Source of the DNA: a virus
Length of the DNA: 21,158 nt
Strand: one strand, 5' to 3'
IMG/VR virus record: IMGVR_UViG_3300048836_000737
Coordinates: 1 to 21,158 of that record
The translations under genes and the position numbers were made by a program. This document shows positions 7,212 to 18,600 of the stretch, piece after piece. The number at the start of each line of letters is the position of its first letter. Within the stretch, counting starts at the first letter, position 1. The notes below the pieces were generated by a model. It was not told where the DNA came from and did no database searches. It saw nothing but the letters and a program-made list of their open reading frames with translations.

Positions 7212-10200
7212 CTACTTCACGATTTCCATCAACCTGCCGAAGCTGTCCACCACGTCGTACTTGACGTTCTCTGGGGCGAAGCGGCGATTCATCTCCTCGA
7301 AGAACTTGCGGGCACACTTGATCTTGGTCTTTTCGATCTCGCGCAGATCCATCGATGACATCGACCCCTTGGTTTCCGCCACGAAGTAGATGTGCTTGAC
7401 CGTGCCTTCCTTGAAGGTGATGGCCCAGTCGGGGTTGTAGTCGCCGACTGGCGTCGGGATCAGGAAGCCGCGTGGCAACTTGGCGTATACGACCACCTCG
7501 ACACTGGCCTCCAGCGCCTCGGCAAAGTCGCGCTCCGGCTTCGATCCTGAATCCGGCAGTACGAAATCGTAGATGTGGTGCTTGGGCGTTCTGACCGCGT
7601 TGCTGAAGTCCTGCTTGGTCTGCCCGGCGGTGAAGATGTCGAGGTCGAACTTGTCCTCGACCGGGTCGTAGGCCAGATGTTCGATGATGACCGTGGCCTT
7701 CTGCTCATTGATGAGCCGCGTGGCCTCGGCAATGAAGCTCTCGGGGTTGGTCTTGAATTGCGCAAACACCGCGACGTTGATCCCCTTGAGGACTTCCGCC
7801 ACCGTGCGGCGCGTCAACTGCGTGCCCTCAGCCAGCTTGCCGATGAGGTCGTACTTGACCGCCGAGTGGATCGAGTTCTTGTTGGTTTCGGTTTCCGTGG
7901 CTTTCAACTCGAAGGCATTGCCGCCCTTGATACCGTCATAGGTGACGGCGGCTGCCTGCTCGCCGTGCTGGATGGTGTATTGCAGCGGGGTCACGCGCAA
8001 GGCTGCGTCCAGCTCCTTGACTGCTTTCTGCACCAGCTCGTCCGAGTCGAAGTCGACGCTGTAGGCCGCCTTGCGGTTGATGCGGTTCCACAGCGCCTTG
8101 AACTCCTGCTTGTCGAAGTTGGCGTTGAGCGGATTCTTCTTGGGGCGACGGTCGTCGCCGATGTCGGGCAACTGGCTCGCGCTGAAGAAACTGTCGATCA
8201 GCTGGAACACCTGTTCAGCGTGCGGCTTCAGCTCTGGCGGCAGGTCGGCGAGCGTCCCAGCCTTCTTGGCATCGTGGTACGCGCCAGCGATCCTATCCGC
8301 ATCGTCGGTGTAGTCGTTCTTGACCAGATAGCGGTAGATCTGCTTCGCCAGCTGCGGCGTGACCTGCACGTCCCCTGTTGGCGTTTTGAACACCTTGCCG
8401 GTGAAATATTCTTCGTTCGCCACCTTGGGGCGGGCGGACAGCGAATCGCTGATGTCCTTCTGCAGCGCCGCCACGAAGTCCTTGTAGCTCTCGCTGGCCA
8501 CCACGGTCAGCACGTTCACGTCGTGGACGATGGCCGGGTGATCCATGCGGTCGCCCTGCTGGTTCACGGACAAACGCAGGCCGCGCCCCACCTCCTGGCG
8601 GCGCGAGATGGTGTTGTCGCTGTGCTTGAGCGCGCAGATGACGAACACGTTCGGGTTGTCCCAGCCTTCGCGCAGGGCCGAGTGCGAGAAGATGAAGCGC
8701 ACCGGCTCGGCCAATGACAGCAGCCGCTCCTTGTCCTTCAGGATCAGGTCATAGGCGTCCACGTCATCGGACAAGCCCGCGTTCTCGCCGCGCGCCGCCA
8801 CATCCGAATCCACCTGCCGCTTGCTCTTCTTGTCGATGGAAAAGTAGCCGCTGTGGGTCTTGCCCACCGGGATGCCCTTCAGGTACTTGATGTAGGCCGT
8901 CTCGTCCAGATCAAGCACCTCGTTCAGGTACTGGGTGTATTCCTCCTCGAAGATGCGGGCGTACTCGCCTTTCTCGTCCGCCTGCGCGTAGTCGCGGTAC
9001 TTGGCCACCTCGTCGATGAAGAACAGGGTCAGCACCTTCACACCCTGTTGGAAGAGCGCCTGCTCCTTGTCGAAGTGCGCCTTGATCGCTTCCCGAATCT
9101 GGATGCGACGCAACGCCTGCTCGGTCACGTCGCCCGTGGCATCGCCCACCGTCAGCTCCACGCCATTGGTAAAGCTCAGTGTGTCGGTGTTTGCGTTGAT
9201 GTCCGCCACCACATAGCCGTCGCGGTACTGATCCAGCCCGTTTGAGAGATCGAACAGGTTGTCGCCCTTGCCGAGCTTGCGCACCACGCGCTTGATGTCG
9301 CCATTGGCGAGTTTCTGCTCCATCTCCACGCGCGCCTCAGGCGGCTTCTTGGTCGAGATGTCGATGGATTGCAGATACAGGTAACCGGTCGTGCCCGCCA
9401 GCCCCTTCACCGCGATGCCGCGCACGGCGATTTTCTTCACCAGCTTCTGGTTGTAGGCATCCAGCGCGTCCAGCCGGTGAATCTTGTTGTGCGTGGTCTT
9501 GTGGGTCGCCGAGTAGCGCAGCACCATCAAGGGCTTGAAGTTGACCAACGAATCTAGCGTCTTGCCGCCTTCCATCTTCTGCGGCTCGTCCAGAATCAAA
9601 ATGGGCCGGTTAGCACTGATGACATCGATGGGCTTGCGCGACTGGAAGTCGTCCAGCTCCTCGTAAATGCGCCGATTGTCCTTGCCGGTAGCATTGAACG
9701 CCTGCACGTTGATGACCATCACGTTGATGCCCGCGTCTGACGAGAAGCTCTCCAGATGGTGCAATTGCTTGGAGTTGTAGATGAAGAAGCGTGCCTTCTT
9801 CTGGTAGCTCTCCAGAAAGTGTTCGGCGGTGATGTCCAGCGACTTAGCCACGCCCTCGCGAATGGCGATGCTCGGCACCACGATGATGAACTTGCTCCAG
9901 CCATACAGCTTGTTCAGCTCGAAAATCGTCTTGATGTAGCAGTAGGTCTTGCCGGTGCCGGTTTCCATCTCGATGTCGAGGTTCACCCGCGCGACCTTGG
10001 TCTTGACCAGCGTGTCCGACAGCGGGAGGTTCTGCGCCCGTTGCCCGGCATGGATGTTGTCGAGCAGCGCCGTGTCCGAGAGCACGAGGTCGGCGTTCTT
10101 GAACCCGGCCTCGGTGAACAGGTCTTCCGTTCCCTTCTTGGCCTTGCCGGGGTCGATGCGGTAGCTGATGGCCTCGGTGGATGCAGGCGGCTGGCCCTTG

Positions 10201-10265
10201 AAGCAGTCCACCACCGCCTGTACGGCGGCAGTCTGGTAGGACTGCGTTTTGAACTTCAGTTTCAT
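7212..10265 (-). CDS. res: Type III restriction enzyme Res subunit (helicase-nuclease)
   Basis: This 1017-residue protein is an SF2 ATPase with a C-terminal nuclease. Visible motifs are ETGTGKT (motif I, 101-107), DEPQ (motif II, 226-229), SATH (motif III, 252-255), [13 protein letters not shown] (529-541) and [12 protein letters not shown] (motif VI, 554-565). The end carries a PD-(D/E)XK site, NPDWAI (Asp946) followed by AETKG (Glu964, Lys966). Length is usual for type III Res. With Mod it should translocate from unmodified asymmetric sites and cut near the site after two complexes meet. The start is 10 bp after the mod stop with GGGGGCGGAG as ribosome binding site. Both active sites look intact, so restriction is probably functional. 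It is the last gene of the operon. Confidence 0.93.
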   Translation of the reverse strand: MKLKFKTQSYQTAAVQAVVDCFKGQPPASTEAISYRIDPGKAKKGTEDLFTEAGFKNADLVLSDTALLDNIHAGQRAQNLPLSDTLVKTKVARVNLDIEMETGTGKTYCYIKTIFELNKLYGWSKFIIVVPSIAIREGVAKSLDITAEHFLESYQKKARFFIYNSKQLHHLESFSSDAGINVMVINVQAFNATGKDNRRIYEELDDFQSRKPIDVISANRPILILDEPQKMEGGKTLDSLVNFKPLMVLRYSATHKTTHNKIHRLDALDAYNQKLVKKIAVRGIAVKGLAGTTGYLYLQSIDISTKKPPEARVEMEQKLANGDIKRVVRKLGKGDNLFDLSNGLDQYRDGYVVADINANTDTLSFTNGVELTVGDATGDVTEQALRRIQIREAIKAHFDKEQALFQQGVKVLTLFFIDEVAKYRDYAQADEKGEYARIFEEEYTQYLNEVLDLDETAYIKYLKGIPVGKTHSGYFSIDKKSKRQVDSDVAARGENAGLSDDVDAYDLILKDKERLLSLAEPVRFIFSHSALREGWDNPNVFVICALKHSDNTISRRQEVGRGLRLSVNQQGDRMDHPAIVHDVNVLTVVASESYKDFVAALQKDISDSLSARPKVANEEYFTGKVFKTPTGDVQVTPQLAKQIYRYLVKNDYTDDADRIAGAYHDAKKAGTLADLPPELKPHAEQVFQLIDSFFSASQLPDIGDDRRPKKNPLNANFDKQEFKALWNRINRKAAYSVDFDSDELVQKAVKELDAALRVTPLQYTIQHGEQAAAVTYDGIKGGNAFELKATETETNKNSIHSAVKYDLIGKLAEGTQLTRRTVAEVLKGINVAVFAQFKTNPESFIAEATRLINEQKATVIIEHLAYDPVEDKFDLDIFTAGQTKQDFSNAVRTPKHHIYDFVLPDSGSKPERDFAEALEASVEVVVYAKLPRGFLIPTPVGDYNPDWAITFKEGTVKHIYFVAETKGSMSSMDLREIEKTKIKCARKFFEEMNRRFAPENVKYDVVDSFGRLMEIVK

Positions 10266-10275
10266 CTCCGCCCCC

Positions 10276-12234
10276 TCAGATGCTCTTCACTTCGGTGGAG
10301 GGCGACAGCGACTTGAAAATCTGCTCCACGTTGATCTTGACCGCGCTGTCTTTGAACCCGGCGTCGCGGAACACCGCGCGCAGCGGCTTGTGCGTCGCCA
10401 GTTCCTTGACGAAGCTTTCATCCACGCCGCCGTGAGCGTCGAAGCAGGCGGCCAGCGCCGGGCTGCCATTTGCGCTCGCGTCCACGAAGAACACCTCCTT
10501 GCCCTGGATGACCTTCTTCTCGATGGGCAGGGCGAGGTCAACGCCCCAATCCAACATCACCTGGAACAGCAAGTCTTCCGCCGTGCGGTCGGGCTTGATG
10601 TTGTCCACGAACAGGTCGAGCTTCCCCTTTTCCAGCGCATCAGGGGCGTAATAGACATCGGCCATATTGGAGGTGTCGATCTTGAGGACGCGGAAGCCAA
10701 CGTCCTGTTTCCACCCCTCATCAGAATCGCCCTCAAGAACTTGTTTGCCAGCCCGACGAATGCGCTCCTTCCCAATATCAGGAATGCTCTTGTATCCAGC
10801 CTTAGCCCCTGCGGAATCGGGCGCAAGTTCTTCCGCCAACTGCACCATGATGAAACGACGGTTTCCGCCTTCCTCAGCATTTACTGTCATTACCGCATGG
10901 GCCGTTGACGAAGAACCGGAAAAGAAGTCCATGACGATGGAGTTTGGATGGCTGCCAATCCTTACGAGCTTGGCCATCAGCTCCGTCGACTTTGGGAAGT
11001 CCATGACGGACGAGCCGAATAGGTCTTTGATCGCCTTTCGCCCGTAGTCGTTTGTGATCTCCTTATCCACCCACAGGGATTTGACCAGTGTCTTGGCGAC
11101 CTCTCCGTTTTCCCCATGCAGATAGTCTTTACGGTAGATGCGCCATTCGTCACCGGTAGGTTGTGCGCAAAGCAGCTTTCCTTCCTTCAATACCTTGTCT
11201 TTTCCCCACGTCCAGCACGTCTTGACTCCATTGGGAGCGTCTGGCCAGACTTCAATCTGAAAGTTCGCATCTTTCTTCAGCGAAACAGCGCACGTTGCAT
11301 TGTCTACATAGAGCGGGTAGTAAAGCTTCGGACGTGTGGTCGGATTGAAAGCTTGGTTTCGATTGCGCAACCCAAGCAGGCGGTACTGGCCTTGATCATC
11401 ATTTTTATCGTATTCATCGACCATCCGACCTTCCTTTTCAAGGCCACGAACTGCCGAGGAGTTGAGTCCATCTTTTACAAACACGAGGACAGCTTCATGG
11501 GTCTTGGCGACAAATCTATCCAAATGTCGGCCACGGGGATTCAACTGAACAGCAAGTTGGGCGACAAAATTCTCCGAACCGAAAATCTCCGAACAGATAT
11601 TGATTAGATTGCTCGATTCGTTGTCGTCGATGCTGATGAAAAGCACGCCATCGTCGGCCAAAAGTCGGAACGCGAGACGAAGTCGTGAATACATCATGGT
11701 CAACCAATCGGAATGAAATCGCCCATTCGCTGCGGTATTGGCAGCGAGCCGATTCCCTTCCTCATCCACTTGATTCGAGCGACGCAAATATTCGTTCGCA
11801 TCCTCGGCAAAGTCGTCCTCATAGATGAAATCATTGCCCGTGTTGTACGGCGGGTCGATGTAAATCATCTTCACCTTGCCCAGATACGTCTCCTGCAACA
11901 GCTTCAAGGCATCGAGGTTGTCACCCTCGATGAACAGGTTCTTCGTCGTATCGAAGTCCACGCTCTCTGCGCGCACCGGGCGTAGCGTCTTGGCAATCGG
12001 CGCATTGGCCGTCAGCAGCGCCTCGCGCTTGCCGGGCCAGTTGAGGTGGTAACGCTCCTGCGGGCCTTCGACGATGGCGCTGGACAGCTCCTGCTTGAGC
12101 TGGTCGAAGTCCACTGCCAGCCTCACGCTGCCGTCCTCGCCCCGCGCTTCCGTCACGCAGCCGGGGAACATCTCGCGGATGCGCGCAATGTTGTCTTCGG
12201 TCAGGTTGGGCGAGTGCATTTTTAGCTTTTCCAT
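10276..12234 (-). CDS. mod: Type III DNA adenine methyltransferase Mod subunit
   Basis: This 652-residue protein is a beta-class amino-methyltransferase: the catalytic IDPPYNTG (DPPY at 127-130) precedes the AdoMet-binding [14 protein letters not shown] (435-448), with a target-recognition region of about 300 residues between them. It should methylate N6-adenine on one strand of a short asymmetric site and guide Res. The N-terminal [16 protein letters not shown] is typical of type III Mod. I chose the ATG at 12234 because AGAGGAA lies just upstream; Met6 is a second possible start. A 74-bp gap separates it from the upstream helicase gene, the only sizeable gap in the operon, and I found no clear promoter there. 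The central part is much AT-richer than the ends (about 46% GC at 11401-11640 against 67-70% in flanking lines), suggesting exchange of the recognition segment. Confidence 0.93.
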   Translation of the reverse strand: MEKLKMHSPNLTEDNIARIREMFPGCVTEARGEDGSVRLAVDFDQLKQELSSAIVEGPQERYHLNWPGKREALLTANAPIAKTLRPVRAESVDFDTTKNLFIEGDNLDALKLLQETYLGKVKMIYIDPPYNTGNDFIYEDDFAEDANEYLRRSNQVDEEGNRLAANTAANGRFHSDWLTMMYSRLRLAFRLLADDGVLFISIDDNESSNLINICSEIFGSENFVAQLAVQLNPRGRHLDRFVAKTHEAVLVFVKDGLNSSAVRGLEKEGRMVDEYDKNDDQGQYRLLGLRNRNQAFNPTTRPKLYYPLYVDNATCAVSLKKDANFQIEVWPDAPNGVKTCWTWGKDKVLKEGKLLCAQPTGDEWRIYRKDYLHGENGEVAKTLVKSLWVDKEITNDYGRKAIKDLFGSSVMDFPKSTELMAKLVRIGSHPNSIVMDFFSGSSSTAHAVMTVNAEEGGNRRFIMVQLAEELAPDSAGAKAGYKSIPDIGKERIRRAGKQVLEGDSDEGWKQDVGFRVLKIDTSNMADVYYAPDALEKGKLDLFVDNIKPDRTAEDLLFQVMLDWGVDLALPIEKKVIQGKEVFFVDASANGSPALAACFDAHGGVDESFVKELATHKPLRAVFRDAGFKDSAVKINVEQIFKSLSPSTEVKSI

Positions 12235-12308
12235 GTTCTTTTCCTCTGCTCACCGCGCTTTTTTGGGAAAAGGCTTGGCGGCTTAATTTTCAAGTTCGTG
12301 TTGGTATG

Positions 12309-15011
12309 TCAGTCGCCCTGCTGCCAGTCCTGGCAAAAGTGCGTGCGCAGACTCTCGATGCCGGATGGCAAGGTGCCTTGGCAAGTGACGCCCAGGTAGG
12401 TGGCCGCGCGGGTGGTGCCGACGTACAGGTATTTGTCGAACAGCGCGGGGTGCAACGAGGCCAGTTGGTCAATGCCGACAAAGAACACCGCCTCGAACTC
12501 CAGACCTTTGATGTGCTGGATGTCGAATACGCGCACGTTGCTTTCTTGCCCCACGGCCTGCCCCTCACGGCAGGCGATGACCTGGATGTTGTGCTCGGCC
12601 AGGGCGGCGTTCAGAGCGTCGGCCACCGGGGCAACGTCATCCTCGGTGTTCACAAAAATGGCGGTGGATGGCAACTGACCGACAAAGCGCTCAATCTCCC
12701 GAATGCGATCAGCCAGCCACCAAACAGTGGTTTCCGCGTTGGTAGCGTGCTCCAGCAAGGCAGGTGCGACGCCCATGCTGTCCATATGTGCAGGCAAGCT
12801 GGCGCCTTGTTCGGTGCCACCGACGGCCTGGATCATGGCGCGGGCCAAATCATTCAGTTGCTTGCTCTGCCGGTAGGAGACCGTGATTTCCTTGATGTCG
12901 AAATCGGCGAAGACCCACTTCAAGTCGTCGGCGGAGCGCGTGCCCCAGGTGGTCAGGCGCTGGTTGAAGTCGCCGCAGGCAAAGAACGAGCGCAGTCGTG
13001 GATGCGCCAGCGCTGCCATGCTCGCAAGCTGGATGGGTGAGAAGTCCGTTGCTTCGTCCACCAAGATCTGGTTGCGGTAGTGCCCGAGGATGGGCTGGAG
13101 CGATGACCACGCGGGACTATCGATATCACGCTGGACGTTGGGCCGACTGATCAGGTCGCCTGCGGCGCGCAAGATCGCAAGCAAGACGATGTCCAACTCC
13201 AGCGGATGGATGTCGCGCGCCTCAAAGGCTTCGTGGCGATACCAGGTGTTTGCCGGTTGGCGCTCGCGCCTGAATGCACGGTAGCGCTTCGGGATGCCAT
13301 CGAGGTAGCGCTTGACCGGATTGACGAAACGACGGGCACTGGCCTGCACCAGAAGGCTTGCCCCTACCTCGGCGCGATCCGCCTCTGTCAGGCCGCGATC
13401 CTTCAGCCACTCGATGATCTTGCCATTGCGAGATGCCTTGCTGAGTGTGCGCTTGGATGCGGTCGCCCGTGCTTGGGCACGCGCAGCTTGCATATAGGCA
13501 TTGAGCGCGGCGGCACGGCCTGTGCGGGGAGCTGTGGCGTCTTCTTCCTCATCAGCGTCGGGGTCGTCCTGCTCGTCCGCATCAGTTGCTTGCGCCTGTT
13601 GCAGGCTATCGATCACGCGGGCCAACTCATCCAGAAAGGCTCGGTTGCGATTGAGTTGCAAGTTGAGAGCGGCCTTGATTTTGGCGTCGGAGCCATCCTT
13701 CAGGCTGCCGACAAGCGCCTGCACTTTGGCAATCTCTACCGCCAGCGAGCCAAACATGGAAGCCAACGCGCCATCGACCGCCCGCGACAAAATGCTTTGC
13801 AGGCGTGCGCCAAGACTCTGTATCTCGGGAATGCTGGCATCGTGGAGCTGGGTTGCTGCATCGTGTAGCTCTTGTACATAGGCCTTGCGCTGCCATGCCT
13901 CGAAGTCATCAAACCATTGAATGGGGCGCTCTAGTGCTGCCGCGTTCAGGCTGGCCAATCCGTCTTTCAGGACAAAAGTGCCGCCACCGGAAGCTGTTCT
14001 GAGGACGCCGAATGCGTTTCGGGCCAGCTCGCGTCGATAGTCATGCCACGTTCTGATGCGCAGATCCGATGCGGGAACACCTTCACGCGCGAAGGCCTCC
14101 TTGAGATACTGTTTGAGCAACTCCGTAGGTGTGAACATCAGCCAGCTATTGGCGTGCGCCATGCCTTGGGCTGAGGTGACTGTTTCAACCAGACGTTGTT
14201 CGCCTTCTTCCAGGAAGGCGGTGTCGAGTTTTTGGCCAAGGCGGCGGATGAGGGTTGTTGTTTTGCCAGTACCGGGTGGCCCCAGGATCAGCAGGCGCTT
14301 GTCGAGCGGGAGTCGGAAGATCTCGTCCTGGTATTGGTCGAGGATGGGCTGATCCCGCAGCCCCATCTTGGTGATGACGCTGCGGCGAACGCCGTCGATG
14401 ATGTTGGCCTTGACGGTTTCCTCGGCCAGCAGTTGGCCCAGAATGTCTTCGGTGACTTCTTCCCCTGCAACCTCAGTCAGAAGCGCACGCAGCGACTCGA
14501 TGGTCAACGGCCCGAAATGTTCGGCCTCAACAACGGTGTCGCGGGAATCCCACCCATCGGCAAGCGTCTTGGGCCGAAGTTGGGCTCGCTCAAGAACCTC
14601 AACGGTGGTTCCATTGGGAAGCGTGAACTCTGCGCCAATTGCCAACGAGGCCAAGCGTCCAACAGGCGCGCGGTAGCTGGCCAAATTGGGAAAACCCGAT
14701 ACCGGCGTCGTGCGGCAGATGTAATAGGTTTTTTCTTCTCCCTCTTCATCGGCCACCACAACGCGAGCGATGGCGGGCTCTGCCACCAGCACTTGATAGC
14801 TTTCGCGGTTCGCCTGACTGATCTGATCCAGCTTTTGGATGGCTGAGCTGGACGTCATCGTGTTGATGCTTGCCAGCGCATCGGAACCCAGTGTCCGCCC
14901 ATCGTGCAGCTTGCCCTTGGCAGTCGCAGCAATGCTTTCGAGTTGCGCCAGCGCTTCGCCAGCGACCTGCTCGATGTGTTTCCGCGATTCGTCGTTCAGA
15001 CTCTGCGTCAT
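12309..15011 (-). CDS. UvrD/HelD-like superfamily 1 helicase with N-terminal Gre/HelD-like region
   Basis: This 900-residue SF1 helicase has Walker A GPPGTGKT (244-251), motif II VDEATDFS (651-658), motif III GDFNQRLTTWG (680-690), motif IV SYRQS (712-716), motif V DIQHIKGLEFEAVFF (830-844) and motif VI YVGTTRA (863-869). About 400 residues, including an acidic linker (476-492), separate the first two motifs. The N-terminal 150 residues are a helical region followed by YRAPVGRLASLAIGAEF and LPNG, which resemble the RAPI segment of HelD and the C-domain of Gre factors, proteins that bind RNA polymerase. I placed the start at the ATG at 15011, overlapping the DUF4391 stop (ATGA), because upstream codons are the DUF4391 gene out of frame. 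The ATPase fold is certain; the polymerase link is inference. It may unwind or strip nucleoprotein at sites recognised by the neighbouring modification system. Confidence 0.82.
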   Translation of the reverse strand: MTQSLNDESRKHIEQVAGEALAQLESIAATAKGKLHDGRTLGSDALASINTMTSSSAIQKLDQISQANRESYQVLVAEPAIARVVVADEEGEEKTYYICRTTPVSGFPNLASYRAPVGRLASLAIGAEFTLPNGTTVEVLERAQLRPKTLADGWDSRDTVVEAEHFGPLTIESLRALLTEVAGEEVTEDILGQLLAEETVKANIIDGVRRSVITKMGLRDQPILDQYQDEIFRLPLDKRLLILGPPGTGKTTTLIRRLGQKLDTAFLEEGEQRLVETVTSAQGMAHANSWLMFTPTELLKQYLKEAFAREGVPASDLRIRTWHDYRRELARNAFGVLRTASGGGTFVLKDGLASLNAAALERPIQWFDDFEAWQRKAYVQELHDAATQLHDASIPEIQSLGARLQSILSRAVDGALASMFGSLAVEIAKVQALVGSLKDGSDAKIKAALNLQLNRNRAFLDELARVIDSLQQAQATDADEQDDPDADEEEDATAPRTGRAAALNAYMQAARAQARATASKRTLSKASRNGKIIEWLKDRGLTEADRAEVGASLLVQASARRFVNPVKRYLDGIPKRYRAFRRERQPANTWYRHEAFEARDIHPLELDIVLLAILRAAGDLISRPNVQRDIDSPAWSSLQPILGHYRNQILVDEATDFSPIQLASMAALAHPRLRSFFACGDFNQRLTTWGTRSADDLKWVFADFDIKEITVSYRQSKQLNDLARAMIQAVGGTEQGASLPAHMDSMGVAPALLEHATNAETTVWWLADRIREIERFVGQLPSTAIFVNTEDDVAPVADALNAALAEHNIQVIACREGQAVGQESNVRVFDIQHIKGLEFEAVFFVGIDQLASLHPALFDKYLYVGTTRAATYLGVTCQGTLPSGIESLRTHFCQDWQQGD

Positions 15012-15682
15012 GCCAGTTCCCTTCCAGTCAATTCTTCGAGTTCGTTCTTGAGCTGCCGCAGGTGCGCGTTGATCTCCACCTTGCGATTGAATTGCTTTTC
15101 TTTCGCCAGTCGCGCCGTGGCCTTGTCCAGCTCGCGCTGTTTGGCTTGTGCTTGTTCGACGCGTAGCACCAGTTCGGTCAGCGCTTCTTGCGGTCGCGCA
15201 GACAAGGGAATCAGGCGGTGCAGCAACTGCTCGTAGAGGCCACCCAGATGCAGGGCCACGGGCATCGCGGTGCGCTCGTGGTCTGTCGGTAGCCAGTCCG
15301 ATGCAAAGTAGTCCGAGAGCACCCAATGGCTGGCGTCGGATTCGCTGGGGCGCTTGTAGGCGGCGATCACCTGCGTCTTACCCTCGAAAACCAGCTCGAA
15401 CACGATGGGAAACGGAATGGCCCCGTCGATGCAGCGCAGCACGTCGATGTGCAGTTCCGTTGTCTTGAGCTGGATGGTGAAGATCTGGATTTCCGGCACG
15501 CCGGGGCGGGCAGGCAGGTGGAGCGTCTCCGGGGCCAGCTTGTACTGCCAGATGATCTGCTCCACCTGTTTGACGAACAGGTCTTTGAGCCGGGTGTTCG
15601 CTCCGCTGTGCTCGTAGATTTTGTTCTTGGGCAGAACGCGCCCGAAGGCGGCTTGTTTGGGATAGGCGATCAGCGCACTCAT
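15008..15682 (-). CDS. DUF4391 domain protein
   Basis: This 224-residue protein matches the DUF4391 family: LPKNKIYEHSGANTRLKDLF at 17-36, the conserved IIWQYKLAPETLHL at 43-56, EIQIFTIQLK at 64-73, a short strand and acidic turn (VLRCIDGAIPFPIVFEL, 81-97) and VIAAYKRP at 105-112. The C-terminal third (about 165-220) is charged and probably coiled coil (LRVEQAQAKQRELDKATARL). No nuclease or ATPase motif is visible. Start and stop overlap both neighbours by four bases (ATGA), and the start has an excellent AGGAGGT ribosome binding site. DUF4391 genes are, to my knowledge, commonly found beside SNF2-type helicases and type III restriction genes. It is probably an adaptor of the two helicases, but its biochemical function is unknown to me. 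Confidence 0.8.
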   Translation of the reverse strand: MSALIAYPKQAAFGRVLPKNKIYEHSGANTRLKDLFVKQVEQIIWQYKLAPETLHLPARPGVPEIQIFTIQLKTTELHIDVLRCIDGAIPFPIVFELVFEGKTQVIAAYKRPSESDASHWVLSDYFASDWLPTDHERTAMPVALHLGGLYEQLLHRLIPLSARPQEALTELVLRVEQAQAKQRELDKATARLAKEKQFNRKVEINAHLRQLKNELEELTGRELA

Positions 15683-18600
15683 CCAACCTCCTGAATCACA
15701 AGGAAGCTGATGAGTTCGAAGTCGTCCAGCCCGGAGATGGTGTTGGTCAGCGCTGTGGTTTTGCCGCCGCTGAATAGGCTATCGAGGTCTTTTTCTTCCT
15801 TTACCTCGATCATCGAACGGATGGCTTTGCCCAGCAGGTCGGAGTAGGCCTGCATCCGGCGGCCATCTGCCGTTTCCTGATTGAAGTGATGGCAGGCCTC
15901 CAAGATGGGTTTGTCCTGCCCCTTGCAGCAGCTGCGAGCCAAGTCGAGCAGGCGTTTGACTTCAGTGTGGTCGTGGATGACCTCGCCCTGGCGGTTGATG
16001 TAGATGAGGTAGTACGGGTGCAGGCGGTTGTGCTGTGGCAGGTGTGCAGGCGGGTTCACGCCCGTATTGCGATTGCGCAGCGTGAAAATCACGCCGGGCG
16101 CAAGGCCCAGATCGGGGTTGGCGGACACGACGGCGTGCAGGCCGTTGGGTGACTTGTCGAGGTCGCCGTGAGCCTTGACGTAGTTCAGCAAATCCATGCG
16201 GAAGTCGTTCAAGCCCAGATCGGTGATGGAGACGCCGGTCTTCAGGTCTTCCAGTTCGATGACTTCCTCCTGCAGGCGGCGTAGTTGCTCCTTGCGGTAG
16301 GACACGTCGTTGGCCTGCGCGGAGATGACGTTGTCGTCGCCGGTGGCCGTGACGTCCACGATCATCATCCGGTTCTCGACGCGCTCCTTGAGGTTGATGT
16401 ACTCGTCCAGCGAGATGTCGGGCCAGTAGTTCACCAGTTGGATGCTGGCGTTGGGTGAACCGATGCGATCCACGCGCCCGAAGCGCTGGATGATGCGCAC
16501 CGGGTTCCAATGGATGTCGTAGTTGATCAGGTAGTCGCAGTCCTGAAGGTTCTGGCCTTCGGAGATGCAGTCGGTGCCGATGAGCAGGTCGATTTCCGCC
16601 GGTTCGCCCGGCAGTACGATGGCCTTTTCCTTCGAGCGCGGGGAGAACAGCGTCAGCAGTTCCTGAAAGTCATACGCCTTCGGCAAAGTGGATTTGGGCC
16701 GGTCGCTGCCCGTGACCTTGCCGGAGTGCAGCTTCAGGGCCTCCAGCGTGGGTGCCAGATTGGCGTACAGATAGTCGGCGGTGTCGGCGAAGGCGGTGAA
16801 GATCAGGATCTTCTTGTTGCCGGGATTGATGGGGCTGGCAATCTTGTTCAGCACCTGACCCTTGAGATGCTGGAGCTTGGCGTCGTCGTCGGGCGTGATC
16901 TTGGCCATCGAGGCCAGCAGCGCCTCGATGTTGGCGAGATCGACCTTGAGGTCGTGCTCCCACGAGGGCAAGTCCATGTCGACCAGATTGATCTTGACCT
17001 TGCCGCCGATGTCGCCACCTTCGCCAAGCTCATCGAGCAGGTCGTCGTCCTCGGCGTCGAGGTCTTCCAGCACGTCGGTCAGGTCGCCGACGCTGGCGGC
17101 GCTGCCGGTCTGATTGAACGCCGCAATCTTGACGAGCGTGCCTTGATGGTTGGCTTGCAGGGATTGCAGCGTGAGCCGGAATGACTGGACGGAGCTTTCC
17201 AGCCTCTTGAGCAGGTTGACCGTCATCAGCGCCTGCAGGCTCTTTTCGCGGTCAGCCTGCCGCAACGTGCCCTTGCCGCCGACCTTGGTGTCGTAAAGGT
17301 CTTCGTACTTCCGCAGGCGGCTGGGCAGGATGTAGCTGACCGGGGCATACACCGCGAGCTTGAGCTTGGCGAGCTGCTCGAATATTTCGTTGAAGCCCAT
17401 GACATCCGAGCGCGTGGTCAGGGCGCAATGGAACGACAAGGGCTTGCGGCGCTCGGGGAAGTGGCCGATGTCCTTGGTGTCGTAGAAGGTCTGGATGTGC
17501 CTGCGCGAGCGCGCGATGGTGACGCTATCCAGCAGCTCGAAGAAGTCGAACTCCAGCGCATCCAGAATGGCGCGCGGCGTGCGCTCCTCCGGCGGCAGCT
17601 TCGACCAGGCATTGAAGGCCGTCTGCGCGTTGCGGAAGACCTCCTCCACCGACTTGCTGGTGCGCAGCTTCTTGCTGAGGTTTTCGGAGTCGCCTTCGTA
17701 GGCGAGTGCGAGCTGGTTTCGCAGATCCGTAAAGCGGTTGTTGACCGGCGTGGCAGAGAGCATCAATACCTTGGTCTTTACGCCTTCGCGGATGACCTTG
17801 TTCATCAACTTCTGGTAGCGGGTTTCCTTGTCCTTGTAGGCGTCGTTGTTGCGAAAGTTGTGCGATTCGTCGATGACGACGAGGTCGTAGTTGCCCCAGT
17901 TGATGCGGTTGAGCGGAGTGCCGAACGATTCGCCGCTGGTGCGGGAGAGGTCGGTGTGCGCCAGCACGTCGTAGCTGAAGCGGTCGCGGGAGAAGATGTT
18001 GGTCTTGAGGTTGCGGTTGTAGTTGAGCCAGTTGTCCGCCAGCTTCTTCGGGCACAGCACCAGAACGGACTTGTTGCGCAGCTCGTAGTACTTGATGACC
18101 GCAAGCGCGGTAAAGGTCTTGCCCAGGCCGACGCTGTCGGCAAGGATGCAGCCGCTGTAGGTCTCCAGCTTGTTGATGATGCCGGTGGCCGCGTCCTTCT
18201 GGTAGTTGAAGAGCTTGTTCCAGATCAGCGTGTCCTGATAGCCAGTGCGGTCGTTGGGCAGGACGTCCTCATCGATGTCGTCGAGGAATTCGTTGAAGAT
18301 GTTGTAGAGCATCAGGAAGTAGATGCTCTCCGGCGAGTTCTCCTGGTAGACCGAGGCGATGTGCTCGCAGAGCTGCGCGGTCACGTCTTCCAGTTTTTCA
18401 GGGTCGTTCCAGATCTGGTCGAACAGGCTCAGATACGTGGCAGCAAAGGGTGCCTCGTTCATCTTGTTGACGAGGTTGGAGACGGCATTGCCTTGCTGGT
18501 AGCCCAGATCGACAGCGGTGAAGCCGTGCAGGGGCATGTAGGCCGTATCGGTGCCGCCAGCCTGCACGCAGGCAAACTGCTGCATGGGGGCCTTGGTGCG

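Noticed and set aside
7575-8717. 380-codon open frame on the + strand inside res
   Set aside because: Shadow of res in a high-GC region; no family resemblance and no ribosome binding site of note.
12235-12308. Terminator or promoter in the gap before mod
   Set aside because: The best hairpin is a five-base CTTTT/AAAAG stem, and TTGAAA at 12293-12288 has no matching -10 box, so neither is supportable.
15012-15326. Upstream extension of the UvrD-like protein by 105 residues
   Set aside because: The extension re-reads the DUF4391 gene in another frame (Arg/Ala-rich text), whereas the ATG at 15011 gives the same ATGA overlap seen across the operon.
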